Source of the DNA: Pseudomonas helmanticensis
GTDB lineage: Bacteria; Pseudomonadota; Gammaproteobacteria; Pseudomonadales; Pseudomonadaceae
NCBI RefSeq assembly: GCF_900182985.1
Contig: NZ_FXUY01000002.1
Coordinates: 2,501-66,500, forward strand
Direction: 5' to 3'
Length of the DNA stretch: 64,000 nt
Below are positions 49,882 through 58,614 of this stretch, in pieces. The notes under the pieces were generated by a model. That model saw nothing but the letters and a program-made list of their open reading frames with translations, made no database searches and had not been told where the DNA came from. Position 1 is the stretch's first letter. Each line of letters starts with the position of its first letter. The position numbers and the translations under genes were made by a program.

Positions 49882-51180
49882 ATGTCCCATCGTATTGTTA
49901 TTGTCGGCGGCGGCGCCGGCGGTCTGGAGTTGGCTACCCGTCTGGGTAAGACTCTGGGCAAGCGCGGCACGGCCAGTGTGATGCTGGTCGACGCCAACCT
50001 GACGCACATCTGGAAGCCTTTACTGCACGAAGTGGCCGCCGGATCGCTGAACTCCTCCGAAGACGAACTCAACTATGTTGCCCAGGCGAAATGGAACCAC
50101 TTCGAGTTCCAGCTGGGGCGCATGAGCGGGCTTGATCGTGCGCAGAAGAAAATCCAGCTAGCGGCGACCTACGACGAAAACGGCGTCGAGCTCGTCCCGG
50201 CGCGTGAAGTGCAATACGACTCGCTGGTGATCAGCGTCGGCAGCACCACCAACGATTTCGGCACTCAGGGTGCGGCGCAACACTGCCTGTTCCTCGATAC
50301 CCGCAAACAGGCCGAGCGCTTCCACCAGCAACTGCTTAATCACTATCTGCGTGCACATGCCGGCCAGACCGACGTGATCGAGCAGATCAGCGTGGCCATC
50401 GTCGGCGCGGGCGCCACAGGCGTCGAGTTGGCGGCAGAACTGCACAACGCGGCGCATGAACTGGCCGCTTATGGCCTGGACCGGATCAAACCGGAAAACA
50501 TGCACATCACCTTGATCGAAGCCGGCCCACGGGTGTTGCCAGCCCTGCCCGAGCGCATCAGCGGGCCAGTGCACAAGACCCTGGAGAAACTCGGGGTCAA
50601 TGTCATGACCAACGCATCGGTCAGCGAAGTGACCGCAGACAGTTTGATCACTGCCGACGGCAACGAGATCAAGGCCAGCCTGAAAGTCTGGGCTGCCGGT
50701 ATCCGTGCGCCGGGTTTCCTCAAGGACATCGATGGCCTGGAAACCAATCGCATCAATCAACTGCAAGTGCTGCCGACCCTGCAAACCACCCGTGACGAAA
50801 ACATCTTCGCTTTCGGCGACTGCGCAGCCTGCCCACAACCGGGCACCGATCGCAACGTGCCACCGCGTGCACAAGCAGCGCACCAACAGGCCTCCTTGCT
50901 GGCCAAATCGCTGAAATTGCGCATCGAAGGCAAGACCCTGCCGGAATACAAGTACACCGATTACGGCTCGCTGATCTCGCTGTCGCGTTTCTCGGCTGTG
51001 GGTAACTTGATGGGCAACCTGACCGGCAGCGTGATGCTCGAAGGCTGGCTGGCACGGATGTTTTACGTGTCGCTGTACCGCATGCACCAGATGGCGCTGT
51101 ACGGGCCGTTCCGCACGGCAATGCTGATGCTGGGCAGCAAGATTGGTCGCGGCACCGAGCCACGCCTGAAGCTGCATTGA
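49882..51180 (+). CDS. ndh: Type II NADH:quinone oxidoreductase-like flavoprotein
   Basis: The 432-residue protein has the FAD-binding motif IVIVGGGAGGLELATRLG and the NADH-binding motif VAIVGAGATGVELAAELH. FAFGDCAACPQPG and a C-terminal amphipathic region (WLARMFYVSLYRMHQMALYG) are typical of membrane-associated NDH-2. It transfers electrons from NADH to quinone without proton pumping. The ATG at 49882 starts directly at the Rossmann fold; a start at 49867 adds five residues. Confidence 0.92.
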   Translation: MSHRIVIVGGGAGGLELATRLGKTLGKRGTASVMLVDANLTHIWKPLLHEVAAGSLNSSEDELNYVAQAKWNHFEFQLGRMSGLDRAQKKIQLAATYDENGVELVPAREVQYDSLVISVGSTTNDFGTQGAAQHCLFLDTRKQAERFHQQLLNHYLRAHAGQTDVIEQISVAIVGAGATGVELAAELHNAAHELAAYGLDRIKPENMHITLIEAGPRVLPALPERISGPVHKTLEKLGVNVMTNASVSEVTADSLITADGNEIKASLKVWAAGIRAPGFLKDIDGLETNRINQLQVLPTLQTTRDENIFAFGDCAACPQPGTDRNVPPRAQAAHQQASLLAKSLKLRIEGKTLPEYKYTDYGSLISLSRFSAVGNLMGNLTGSVMLEGWLARMFYVSLYRMHQMALYGPFRTAMLMLGSKIGRGTEPRLKLH

Positions 51181-51189
51181 TATAAGACC

Positions 51190-51279
51190 TGTAGGAGTGA
51201 GCCTGCTCGCGATAGCGGTGTGTCAGTCGACATCATTGTTGAATGACACACCGCTATCGCGAGCAGGCTCACTCCTACA
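51190..51279. repeat. Inverted REP doublet, family C
   Basis: Arms GTAGGAGTGAGCCTGCTCGC and inverse face with GTAGGAG outermost. It is nearly the same as the element at 33463, including the TGTTGAATGACACACC segment. Confidence 0.9.
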
Positions 51280-51464
51280 TTTGATTTGTGATTCTGTCTC
51301 GTAATGTATCTGCGTCGGTAATATCTAACCTGCGCTTACAAACTCCCCCGCTGCGCGACACAGTCGCGATACACCGCCACCGCCTAATGGTCACACCCGA
51401 GCAACACCTGCTCAGGCAATCGTCCTTAACGTGTGGTTGCGCAGCGCAGCCCAGGAGAATGTAT

Positions 51465-51872
51465 ATGTCCCGTACTTCGACTCTCGGTAAAAAATCCATT
51501 GGCCTGATCGGCGCCGCGCTGGCTGGCGGTCTGATGCTGTCCGGCTCGGTATTCGCCGCGCAACCATTGGCCCAGGGTTACATGGTCGCTTCTGCAGAAA
51601 CCTCGGTAAAAACCCCTGAAGGCAAATGTGGCGAAGGCAAGTGTGGCGATGCGTCGATGGCCAGGACTGACAGCGATGGCGACGGCAAGGTATCCCGGGC
51701 GGAGTTTCTGAAAGTGGCGCCGAAGTCCGACTTCGACAAGATCGACACCAACCATGACGGTTTTATCGATGAGCAGGAGGCCTACAACAATGTGAAGGCC
51801 AACTTCGAAGCCAATGGCAAGAAAATGCCCAAGGGGCTGTTCGAACATCTGAAAGATCAAGACGGCGCCTGA
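51465..51872 (+). CDS. Exported EF-hand protein with a GKCGEGKCG motif
   Basis: The 135-residue product has a signal peptide (IGLIGAALAGGLMLSGSVFAA). A short cysteine motif EGKCGEGKCGD (~residues 51-61) follows, then two canonical EF-hand loops, DSDGDGKVSRAE and DTNHDGFIDEQE. Calcium binding in the periplasm is likely. The cysteine motif resembles that of HvfA/bufferin peptides, which bind copper, but no bufB/bufC-type gene adjoins. The ATG at 51465 follows AGGAG. The upstream ~185 bp (51280-51464) contain the promoter, not identified. Confidence 0.85.
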   Translation: MSRTSTLGKKSIGLIGAALAGGLMLSGSVFAAQPLAQGYMVASAETSVKTPEGKCGEGKCGDASMARTDSDGDGKVSRAEFLKVAPKSDFDKIDTNHDGFIDEQEAYNNVKANFEANGKKMPKGLFEHLKDQDGA

Positions 51873-51884
51873 TTGCCAGGAAAA

Positions 51885-51923
51885 ACCAGGCCGCGCGCTC
51901 TTCCGGGAGACGCGGCTTTTTTG
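51885..51923 (+). terminator. Terminator of the EF-hand gene
   Basis: GCCGCG/CGCGGC encloses a ~15-base loop and is followed by six T, soon after the stop. Confidence 0.82.
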
Positions 51924-51951
51924 CGTCTGCTGTCCGCCAGTAAACGTCGGG

Positions 51952-51990
51952 CAAAAAAAATCCCCGTATCTTTCGATACGAGGATTTTTA
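51952..51990 (-). terminator. Terminator of the distal tRNA-Pro
   Basis: On the minus strand AATCCTCGTATC-GAAA-GATACGGGGATT is followed by a run of eight T. Confidence 0.9.
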
Positions 51991-51993
51991 ATA

Positions 51994-52070
51994 TGGTCGG
52001 GGTAAGGGGATTCGAACTCCTGACATCCTGCTCCCAAAGCAGGCGCGCTACCGGACTGCGCTATACCCCG
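51994..52070 (-). tRNA. tRNA-Pro (anticodon TGG), distal copy
   Basis: A full cloverleaf of 77 bases including the encoded CCA is present. The anticodon loop reads CTTTGGGA, and the T arm has GTTCGAATCC. It is identical to the copy at 52246. It has its own strong terminator. Confidence 0.96.
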
Positions 52071-52074
52071 GTAA

Positions 52075-52104
52075 AAAAAAGGCGACCTTTCAGTCGCCTT
52101 CTTC
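52075..52104 (-). terminator. Terminator between tRNA-Lys and the distal tRNA-Pro
   Basis: On the minus strand AAGGCGAC/GTCGCCTT is followed by eight T. It would separate the Asn-Pro-Lys transcript from the distal tRNA-Pro. Confidence 0.85.
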
Positions 52105-52164
52105 GATCAGGGCTTTTGGCCTCTGATCTTAAGATTCGATTCCAGCGTTAACTGGTTTCAAAAA

Positions 52165-52240
52165 TGGTGGGTCGTGTGGGATTCGAACCTACGACCAATT
52201 GGTTAAAAGCCAACTGCTCTACCAACTGAGCTAACGACCC
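52165..52240 (-). tRNA. tRNA-Lys (anticodon TTT)
   Basis: The 76-base gene with encoded CCA has the acceptor arm GGGTCGT/ACGACCC and the anticodon loop CTTTTAA. It reads AAA and AAG codons. Confidence 0.96.
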
Positions 52241-52245
52241 AAAAA

Positions 52246-52322
52246 TGGTCGGGGTAAGGGGATTCGAACTCCTGACATCCTGCTCCCAAAGCAGGCGCGC
52301 TACCGGACTGCGCTATACCCCG
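52246..52322 (-). tRNA. tRNA-Pro (anticodon TGG), proximal copy
   Basis: The 77-base gene with CCA is identical to the copy at 51994. Only five bases separate it from tRNA-Lys and nine from tRNA-Asn, so the three are probably processed from one transcript. Confidence 0.96.
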
Positions 52323-52331
52323 GCTTGAAAT

Positions 52332-52407
52332 TGGCTCCGTGACCAGGACTCGAACCTGGGACCCAATGATTAACAGTCATTTGCTCTACCGACTGAGCTA
52401 TCACGGA
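52332..52407 (-). tRNA. tRNA-Asn (anticodon GTT)
   Basis: The 76-base gene with CCA has the acceptor arm TCCGTGA/TCACGGA and the anticodon loop CTGTTAA. It is the first gene of the tRNA cluster. Confidence 0.96.
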
Positions 52408-52492
52408 ACTACATATTTCAATTTACAACGGTGAAACTTACTGCTTCCAGTCACTCGCTCGCATCGCTGCGTTCGTGTGTCTGAGGCGCGCT

Positions 52493-52520
52493 ATTCTACA
52501 ACCTAGAACACCTCTGTCAA
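52493..52520 (-). promoter_or_regulatory. tRNA operon promoter
   Basis: On the minus strand a perfect -35 TTGACA and a -10 TAGAAT are spaced by 16 bp. They are followed by a GC-rich discriminator (GCGCGCC), the hallmark of stringently controlled stable-RNA promoters. The stretch 52521-52650 shows nothing else. Confidence 0.85.
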
Positions 52521-52657
52521 CCCCCTAAATTGCTTTCAAGTTAATGATTTGCAACTTATTTCAGATTTCAACTCAGTGAGCTGAGACCGTCTTGGCGACT
52601 GACTGCGGGGCGCACTTTACAAGCCTTTTCCTTTGAGTTCAACAGCCTAACGAAAAA

Positions 52658-52682
52658 AAAGGCCCCACAAGGTGGGGCCTGC
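52658..52682 (-). terminator. clpB terminator
   Basis: AGGCCCCAC-AAG-GTGGGGCCT is followed on the minus strand by eight T. It lies ~22 bp after the clpB stop. Confidence 0.92.
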
Positions 52683-52704
52683 CAATTTTCATTGGTGTTC
52701 GGAC

Positions 52705-55269
52705 TTAGTTGAAAACGATTTCGTCGTTCTCAACCGCGCCGGTTGCCGTGTCGCCAGGCATGAAATGACCCGAGAGGATCAATTGCGCCAGCGGGTTTTC
52801 GATCCAGCGCTGGATCGCCCGTTTCAAAGGACGTGCGCCATACACCGGGTCGTAGCCGACAGCGATCAGCTTGTCCATCGCTTCCGGGCTCAGTTCCAGC
52901 TTCAGCTCGCGCTCGGCCAGACGGCTGCGCAGACGGCCCAACTGGATCTCGGTAATGCCCGCGATCTGATCCCGCGCCAGAGGCTCGAAAATCACCACTT
53001 CGTCGACCCGGTTGATGAACTCCGGGCGGAAGTGCGACGTCAGCGCATCCATCACCGCAGCACGCTGCGCTTCACGATCACCGACCAGTTCCTGAATCTG
53101 CACAGAGCCGAGGTTCGAGGTCATGACAATTACCGTATTGCGGAAGTCCACCGTGCGGCCATGGCTGTCGGTCAGGCGACCATCTTCAAGCACTTGCAGC
53201 AGGATGTTGAACACATCCGGGTGCGCCTTCTCGACCTCGTCCAGCAGGATCACCGAGTAAGGCTTGCGACGCACCGCCTCGGTCAGGTAACCGCCCTCTT
53301 CGTAGCCGACGTATCCCGGTGGCGCACCGATCAGGCGAGCCACGGAATGTTTCTCCATGAACTCGGACATGTCGATCCGCACCATCGCCTCTTCCGTATC
53401 AAAGAGGAATTCGGCGAGCGCCTTGCACAGTTCGGTTTTACCGACACCGGTCGGGCCGAGGAACATGAACGAGCCGCTCGGACGATTCGGGTCGGACAGC
53501 CCGGCGCGCGAACGCCGTACTGCGTTAGACACGGCAACTACGGCTTCTTCCTGACCGATCACCCGTTTGTGCAACAAGCTTTCCATCTTCATCAGTTTGT
53601 CGCGCTCGCCTTCGAGCATTTTCGACACCGGAATGCCGGTCCACTTCGACACGACTTCGGCGATCTCTTCTTCAGTCACCTTGCTGCGCAGCAACTGGTT
53701 CTCGCTTTTGCCGTGCTGATCGACCATTTGCAGGCTGCGCTCCAGATCCGGGATCACCCCGTACTGCAACTCGGCCATGCGGTTCAGGTCGCCTTTGCGG
53801 CGCGCCGCTTCCAGTTCCTGACGCGACTGTTCGATCTTCTGCTGAATCTGTGCAGAACCCTGCACCTCGGCTTTCTCCGAGTTCCAGATTTCTTCCAGAT
53901 CGGAATACTCGCGCTCCAGACGGACGATTTCTTCCTGGAGTTTCTCCAGACGTTTCATCGCCGCTTCGTCGCTTTCTTTCTTCAGCGCCTGGGATTCCAC
54001 CTTCAACTGAATCAGCCGACGCTCAAGACGATCGAGCACTTCCGGCTTCGAATCGATTTCCATGCGGATGCGGCTGGCGGCCTCGTCGATCAGGTCGATG
54101 GCCTTGTCCGGCAACTGCCGGTCAGTGATGTAGCGATGGCTGAGCTTGGCCGCGGCGATGATCGCGCCGTCGGTGATCGCCACCTTGTGGTGAACCTCGT
54201 AACGCTCTTTAAGGCCGCGCAGGATCGCGATGGTGTCTTCTTCGCTCGGCTCATCCACCAATACTTTCTGGAAGCGTCGTTCGAGCGCCGCGTCCTTCTC
54301 TATGTATTGGCGATACTCGTTGAGCGTGGTCGCGCCGACGCAGTGCAACTCGCCGCGCGCCAGTGCAGGCTTGAGCATGTTGCCGGCGTCCATCGAGCCT
54401 TCGCCCTTACCGGCGCCGACCATGGTGTGCAGCTCGTCGATGAACAGAATGATCTGCCCTTCCTGCTTCGACAGCTCGTTGAGCAGTGATTTCAGGCGCT
54501 CTTCGAACTCACCACGATACTTGGCACCGGCGATCAGCGCGCCCATGTCCAGCGACAGCAGACGTTTGCCTTTAAGGCCGTCCGGCACTTCGCCGTTGAT
54601 GATGCGCTGCGCCAGACCTTCGGCGATCGCGGTTTTACCCACGCCAGGCTCACCGATCAGCACCGGGTTGTTCTTGGTGCGGCGTTGCAGAACCTGAATG
54701 GTGCGACGAATTTCGTCATCACGGCCGATCACTGGGTCGAGCTTGCCGTCTTCGGCGCGCTTGGTCAGGTCGACAGTGTATTTATCCAGCGCCTGACGCG
54801 ACTCTTCGTGGTTGGCGTCATTCACTGCCTCGCCGCCCCGCAGGTTATTGATCGCGTTTTCCAGGGCTTTCTTGCTCACGCCCTGGCCGAGCAGCAACTT
54901 GCCAAGCTTGCTGTTCTCGTCCATTGCCGCGAGCAGCACCAGTTCGCTGGAGATGAACTGATCACCTTTCTGCTGAGCCAGACGGTCGGCCTGATTGAGC
55001 AGGCGCGCCAAATCCTGCGACATGTTGACGTCGCCGGTCGGGTTCTGGATTTTCGGTAATTGGTCGAGCTCTTTGGTCAGCTCTTTACGCAAGCTGTTGA
55101 CGTCGAAGCCGACCTGCATCAGCAGAGGTTTGATCGAACCACCCTGCTGTTCAAGCATGGCTTGCATCAAGTGCGCCGGCTCAATCGCCGGATGATCGTG
55201 GCCGACTGCCAACGACTGGGCGTCGGACAAGGCCAACTGTAATTTGCTGGTTAAACGGTCTATTCGCAT
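52705..55269 (-). CDS. clpB: ATP-dependent disaggregase ClpB
   Basis: ClpB is a hexameric AAA+ chaperone that dissolves aggregates with DnaK. The 854-residue protein has a Clp N-domain (~1-145), the first AAA domain with Walker A GEPGVGKT (~205) and the coiled-coil M-domain (~405-525). The second AAA domain has GPTGVGKT (~605). It lacks the ClpP-binding loop of ClpA/ClpX. A heat-shock-type promoter lies ~75-100 bp upstream. Confidence 0.97.
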   Translation of the reverse strand: MRIDRLTSKLQLALSDAQSLAVGHDHPAIEPAHLMQAMLEQQGGSIKPLLMQVGFDVNSLRKELTKELDQLPKIQNPTGDVNMSQDLARLLNQADRLAQQKGDQFISSELVLLAAMDENSKLGKLLLGQGVSKKALENAINNLRGGEAVNDANHEESRQALDKYTVDLTKRAEDGKLDPVIGRDDEIRRTIQVLQRRTKNNPVLIGEPGVGKTAIAEGLAQRIINGEVPDGLKGKRLLSLDMGALIAGAKYRGEFEERLKSLLNELSKQEGQIILFIDELHTMVGAGKGEGSMDAGNMLKPALARGELHCVGATTLNEYRQYIEKDAALERRFQKVLVDEPSEEDTIAILRGLKERYEVHHKVAITDGAIIAAAKLSHRYITDRQLPDKAIDLIDEAASRIRMEIDSKPEVLDRLERRLIQLKVESQALKKESDEAAMKRLEKLQEEIVRLEREYSDLEEIWNSEKAEVQGSAQIQQKIEQSRQELEAARRKGDLNRMAELQYGVIPDLERSLQMVDQHGKSENQLLRSKVTEEEIAEVVSKWTGIPVSKMLEGERDKLMKMESLLHKRVIGQEEAVVAVSNAVRRSRAGLSDPNRPSGSFMFLGPTGVGKTELCKALAEFLFDTEEAMVRIDMSEFMEKHSVARLIGAPPGYVGYEEGGYLTEAVRRKPYSVILLDEVEKAHPDVFNILLQVLEDGRLTDSHGRTVDFRNTVIVMTSNLGSVQIQELVGDREAQRAAVMDALTSHFRPEFINRVDEVVIFEPLARDQIAGITEIQLGRLRSRLAERELKLELSPEAMDKLIAVGYDPVYGARPLKRAIQRWIENPLAQLILSGHFMPGDTATGAVENDEIVFN

Positions 55270-55341
55270 AAGTCACCTTCCTTTTGAGCAGGCCGGACCT
55301 AAAAACCATCCTGAATAAAGAAACCTGCCAGATACCACTGT

Positions 55342-55369
55342 AGATGCGGTCGATTCTGGGAGATTCAAG
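55342..55369 (-). promoter_or_regulatory. Sigma32 (RpoH) promoter of clpB
   Basis: On the minus strand CTTGAA is followed after 14 bp by CCGCATCT. This agrees with the heat-shock consensus CTTGAA-N13-15-CCCCATnT at all but one consensus position. The 5' leader would be ~65 nt. Confidence 0.8.
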
Positions 55370-55398
55370 CGTCAAAGAGTTGATGCAGATCAGAGAGT

Positions 55399-56121
55399 TT
55401 AGCGGGTGAGCCAAACGAGGGAGGCGAAGCGACCGGTGCGCGACGCACGACGGTAGGAGAAGAAGCGCGGATCGGTCACGGTGCAGAAACCGCCGCCGTA
55501 AACCGCTGTAACTCCTCGGGCGGCCAGACGTAGGCGCGCCAGTAAATAGATATCCGCCATGAACTTGCCGGCATTGTCGCCCGGTACGAACGCTTCTGCT
55601 GCTTCAGGCAGTTGATTGATGAAGACTTCCCGCACTTCCGGGCCGACTTCAAAGGCTTTCGGGCCAATCGCCGGACCGAGCCAGACAAGAACGTCCTTGG
55701 CCGGAACATCGAGGCTATCGAGCGTCGCTTCAAGTACACCCGCCGCCAGACCACGCCAACCGGCATGGGCCGCCGCCACGCGAGTGCCAGCGCGATCGCA
55801 AAACAACGCTGGCAAGCAATCAGCCGTCATCGCCGCACAGGCGATACCGGGTGTTGCTGTCCAACTGGCATCTGCGGTCGCAACAATGCCCGGATCAGCA
55901 TGCGCCACGGCAATCCCGTGCACTTGCTGCAACCAGGCAGGCTGTATAGAGAAGTGATCGGTCAGGCGCCGACGGTTCTCGGCAACAGCCTCAGGACGAT
56001 CATCGACATGATCGCCCAGATTGAGGCTGTCGAACGGCGCCTCGCTGACACCACCCTCGCGAGTGGTAACGCAGGCTTTGACGCTGGCCGGCGCGGGCCA
56101 GTCCGGCGTCAGCCAGTTCAT
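55399..56121 (-). CDS. pgeF: Peptidoglycan editing factor PgeF (YfiH, laccase-domain family)
   Basis: The 240-residue product has the family metal site residues in AAMTADCLPALFCD and AAHAGWRGLAAGVLEATL. E. coli YfiH has been described as editing cell-wall precursors with L-Ser in place of L-Ala; older annotation calls it polyphenol oxidase. The start overlaps the rluD stop by four bases. The rluD-pgeF-clpB order is common in gamma-proteobacteria. Confidence 0.92.
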   Translation of the reverse strand: MNWLTPDWPAPASVKACVTTREGGVSEAPFDSLNLGDHVDDRPEAVAENRRRLTDHFSIQPAWLQQVHGIAVAHADPGIVATADASWTATPGIACAAMTADCLPALFCDRAGTRVAAAHAGWRGLAAGVLEATLDSLDVPAKDVLVWLGPAIGPKAFEVGPEVREVFINQLPEAAEAFVPGDNAGKFMADIYLLARLRLAARGVTAVYGGGFCTVTDPRFFSYRRASRTGRFASLVWLTR

Positions 56122-57080
56122 CCGATGAATGCCTCGCGATCCTGCTTGAGCAGGGTCAGCAACCAGACGAAATCTTCTGGCAGCGGCGATTCCCAGCTCA
56201 TGCGCACACCGGTCGTCGGATGATCCAGCTCAAGGAAACGCGCGTGCAGGGCCTGACGCGGGAAATGCTTGAGCGATTCAACCATCGTCGGGTTAGCGGC
56301 TGGCGGAATGCGGAAACGACCGCCGTACGCCGGGTCGCCGACCAACGGGAAGTTGATGTGCGACATGTGCACACGGATCTGGTGGGTACGACCGGTTTCC
56401 AGCTTCACCCGTACGTGGGTGTGCGAGCGGAAACGCTCCAGCACGCGGTAGTGGCTGACGGCAGGCTTGCCGCCTTCCATCACTGCCATGCGCTGGCGCT
56501 GCTGGCCGTGACGACCGATCGGGGCGTTGATCTTGCCACCGGCGGTGACCACGCCGATCACGATGCACTCGTAGATCCGGCTGACGCTGCGACTCTGCAA
56601 TTGAGTAACAAGCTTGGTCTGGGCCTGAATGGTCTTGGCCACCACCATCAGACCGGTGGTGTCCTTGTCCAGACGATGCACGATACCGGCGCGCGGGACA
56701 TTGATGATGTCCGGCACGTGGTGCAGCAAGGCATTGAGCAAGGTGCCATCGGCATGACCGGCAGCCGGGTGCACCACCAGGCCCGCAGGCTTGTTGATCA
56801 CCAGGATGTCGTCGTCTTCATAGACGATGTCGAGCTCGATGTCCTGGGCGATCCACTCGCCCTGGGCTTCCTGCTCGGCAGTCAGCTCAAGGATGGCACC
56901 GCCATGCACGATGTCGCGAGGGCGGATGACCGCCCCGTCCACAGTCAGGCGACCTTCTTTGATCCAGGCGGAAAGGCGCGAGCGAGAGTGCTCAGCGAAG
57001 AGTTGGGCAGCGACTTGATCGAGGCGTTGGCCGCCCAATTCGGACGGCACCTCTGCGCGAAGTTCAATTTTATCGGACAT
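56118..57080 (-). CDS. rluD: 23S rRNA pseudouridine synthase D
   Basis: RluD converts uridines of helix 69 (E. coli 1911, 1915, 1917) to pseudouridine. The 320-residue protein has an N-terminal S4 domain (QRLDQVAAQLFAEHSRSRLSAWI). The catalytic aspartate lies in HRLDKDTTGLMVVAKT. The ATG at 57080 gives the usual N-terminus MSDKIELRAEVP; one at 57101 adds seven residues. It is divergent from bamD, as in many gamma-proteobacteria. Confidence 0.95.
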   Translation of the reverse strand: MSDKIELRAEVPSELGGQRLDQVAAQLFAEHSRSRLSAWIKEGRLTVDGAVIRPRDIVHGGAILELTAEQEAQGEWIAQDIELDIVYEDDDILVINKPAGLVVHPAAGHADGTLLNALLHHVPDIINVPRAGIVHRLDKDTTGLMVVAKTIQAQTKLVTQLQSRSVSRIYECIVIGVVTAGGKINAPIGRHGQQRQRMAVMEGGKPAVSHYRVLERFRSHTHVRVKLETGRTHQIRVHMSHINFPLVGDPAYGGRFRIPPAANPTMVESLKHFPRQALHARFLELDHPTTGVRMSWESPLPEDFVWLLTLLKQDREAFIG

Positions 57081-57231
57081 GCTCTGACTGTGCGTCGGCA
57101 CAGCTTTTGGTTTCGGCTGCGCGCTTGTGGTTAAATACGGCGTCTTTTGCCCCGAGGCTTTTCAACGGGGCGCTCATCATAACAGGACGGCCCCGCCCAA
57201 GACAGCGGCCGTCATAGGGACGCAAGCCGCC

Positions 57232-58248
57232 ATGCAAGTGAAACACCTGCTGCTGATCGCCATCCTCGCATTGACCGCTGCTTGCTCATCGAAGGAAGTC
57301 GTAGACGAAAACCTCAGCGAAGCCGAGCTGTATCAGCAGGCTCAGACTGACCTGGACAACAACAGCTACACCAGCGCCACAGCCAAGCTGAAGGCTCTGG
57401 AGTCGCGCTATCCGTTCGGTCGCTACGCCGATCAGGCACAGCTGGAGCTGATCTACGCCAACTACAAGAACGCCGAGCCGGAAGCTGCAAAGTCCGCTGC
57501 CGAGCGTTTCATTCGTTTGCATCCGCAGCATCCGAACGTGGATTACGCGTACTACTTGAAAGGTCTGACTTCTTTCGACCAGGACGTCGGCCTGTTGGCG
57601 CGCTTCCTGCCGCTGGACATGACCAAGCGTGACCCGGGCGCTGCCCGCGACTCGTACAACGAGTTCGCCCAGCTGACCAGCCGCTACCCGAACAGCCGCT
57701 ACGCGCCGGACGCCAAGCAGCGCATGATTTATCTGCGCAACCTGCTGGCAGCCTACGAAATCCACGTGGCCGACTACTACCTGACCCGTCAGGCGTATGT
57801 AGCCGCTGCCAACCGTGGCCGGTACGTCGTGGAAAACTTCCAGGAAACCCCATCGGTCGGCGACGGCCTGGCGGTGATGACCGAGGCTTACCAGCGTCTG
57901 CACCTGGACGAACTGGCCAACACCAGCCTGGAAACCCTGAAGCTGAACTACCCGAACCACCCGAGCCTGCAAGACGGCCAGTTCGTGCCACGGGTTGCTG
58001 AAGCCGATAACCGTTCGTTCCTGAGCAAGGCAACACTCGGTCTGATCGAGTCGCGTCCGCCGCTGCCGCCGGGCGAAACCCGCGCCAACCAGGACGTGCA
58101 GAAACAGTACCAGGACGCGAAAGACGCGATCCCGAACGATCTGAAGCCTAAAGACGAAAACGGCGACGTGATCGAAGAACCAGAGCCTGAGTCGAGCAAC
58201 ACCGACCGCTCGTGGTTCAGCTACATGACCTTCGGCGTGTTCGACTGA
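57232..58248 (+). CDS. bamD: Outer-membrane assembly lipoprotein BamD
   Basis: BamD is the essential lipoprotein partner of BamA. The 338-residue product has a lipobox (LTAAC, Cys17). About five TPR repeats follow ([43 protein letters not shown]). The C-terminus is an acidic/proline-rich extension longer than in E. coli BamD. The ATG at 57232 is fixed by the signal peptide. A terminator follows. Confidence 0.95.
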   Translation: MQVKHLLLIAILALTAACSSKEVVDENLSEAELYQQAQTDLDNNSYTSATAKLKALESRYPFGRYADQAQLELIYANYKNAEPEAAKSAAERFIRLHPQHPNVDYAYYLKGLTSFDQDVGLLARFLPLDMTKRDPGAARDSYNEFAQLTSRYPNSRYAPDAKQRMIYLRNLLAAYEIHVADYYLTRQAYVAAANRGRYVVENFQETPSVGDGLAVMTEAYQRLHLDELANTSLETLKLNYPNHPSLQDGQFVPRVAEADNRSFLSKATLGLIESRPPLPPGETRANQDVQKQYQDAKDAIPNDLKPKDENGDVIEEPEPESSNTDRSWFSYMTFGVFD

Positions 58249-58263
58249 TCACACCGGATGGAC

Positions 58264-58297
58264 AAGAAAGGGAGATCTGCGGATCTCCCTTTTTTAT
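58264..58297 (+). terminator. bamD terminator
   Basis: AAGGGAGATC-TGCG-GATCTCCCTT is followed by six or more T, 19 bp after the stop. Confidence 0.93.
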
Positions 58298-58374
58298 TGC
58301 CGCGCGTTAATAGGCTGTGCGCTTGTCGGGAGCTTGGCTAAACTGCCGGATCATCAGTCGAAAAGCCGCTCATC

Positions 58375-58614
58375 ATGCTTCGTTTATTGTTCTGGATTGT
58401 CCTGATTTTTGCTGCGGTATGGCTGTGGCGAAAATTCAAGGCACCCGCTGCCAATCAGTCCGATCGCGCCCCCCGCGAGCAGGACGCCCCACCCATGGTC
58501 CGTTGCGCCCATTGCGGCGTGCACTTGCCGCGTGATCGCGCATTGAGCGTGCAACAACAGTGGTATTGCAGCCAGGCACACCTTGAGCAAGGCCCGGGTG
58601 CCAGTGATCGCTGA
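58375..58614 (+). CDS. PP0621-family small membrane protein with a cysteine cluster
   Basis: The 79-residue product has an N-terminal membrane segment (LLFWIVLIFAAVWLW). It ends in a zinc-ribbon-like MVRCAHCGVHLPRDRAL...WYCSQAH. The CxxC plus C/H pattern suggests a metal-binding domain in the cytoplasm. It lies upstream of pilS and overlaps its start. The function is unknown. Confidence 0.82.
   Translation: MLRLLFWIVLIFAAVWLWRKFKAPAANQSDRAPREQDAPPMVRCAHCGVHLPRDRALSVQQQWYCSQAHLEQGPGASDR

Noticed and set aside
52672..54489. 605-codon frame antisense to clpB
   Set aside because: Begins in the clpB terminator and mirrors clpB; no independent signal.
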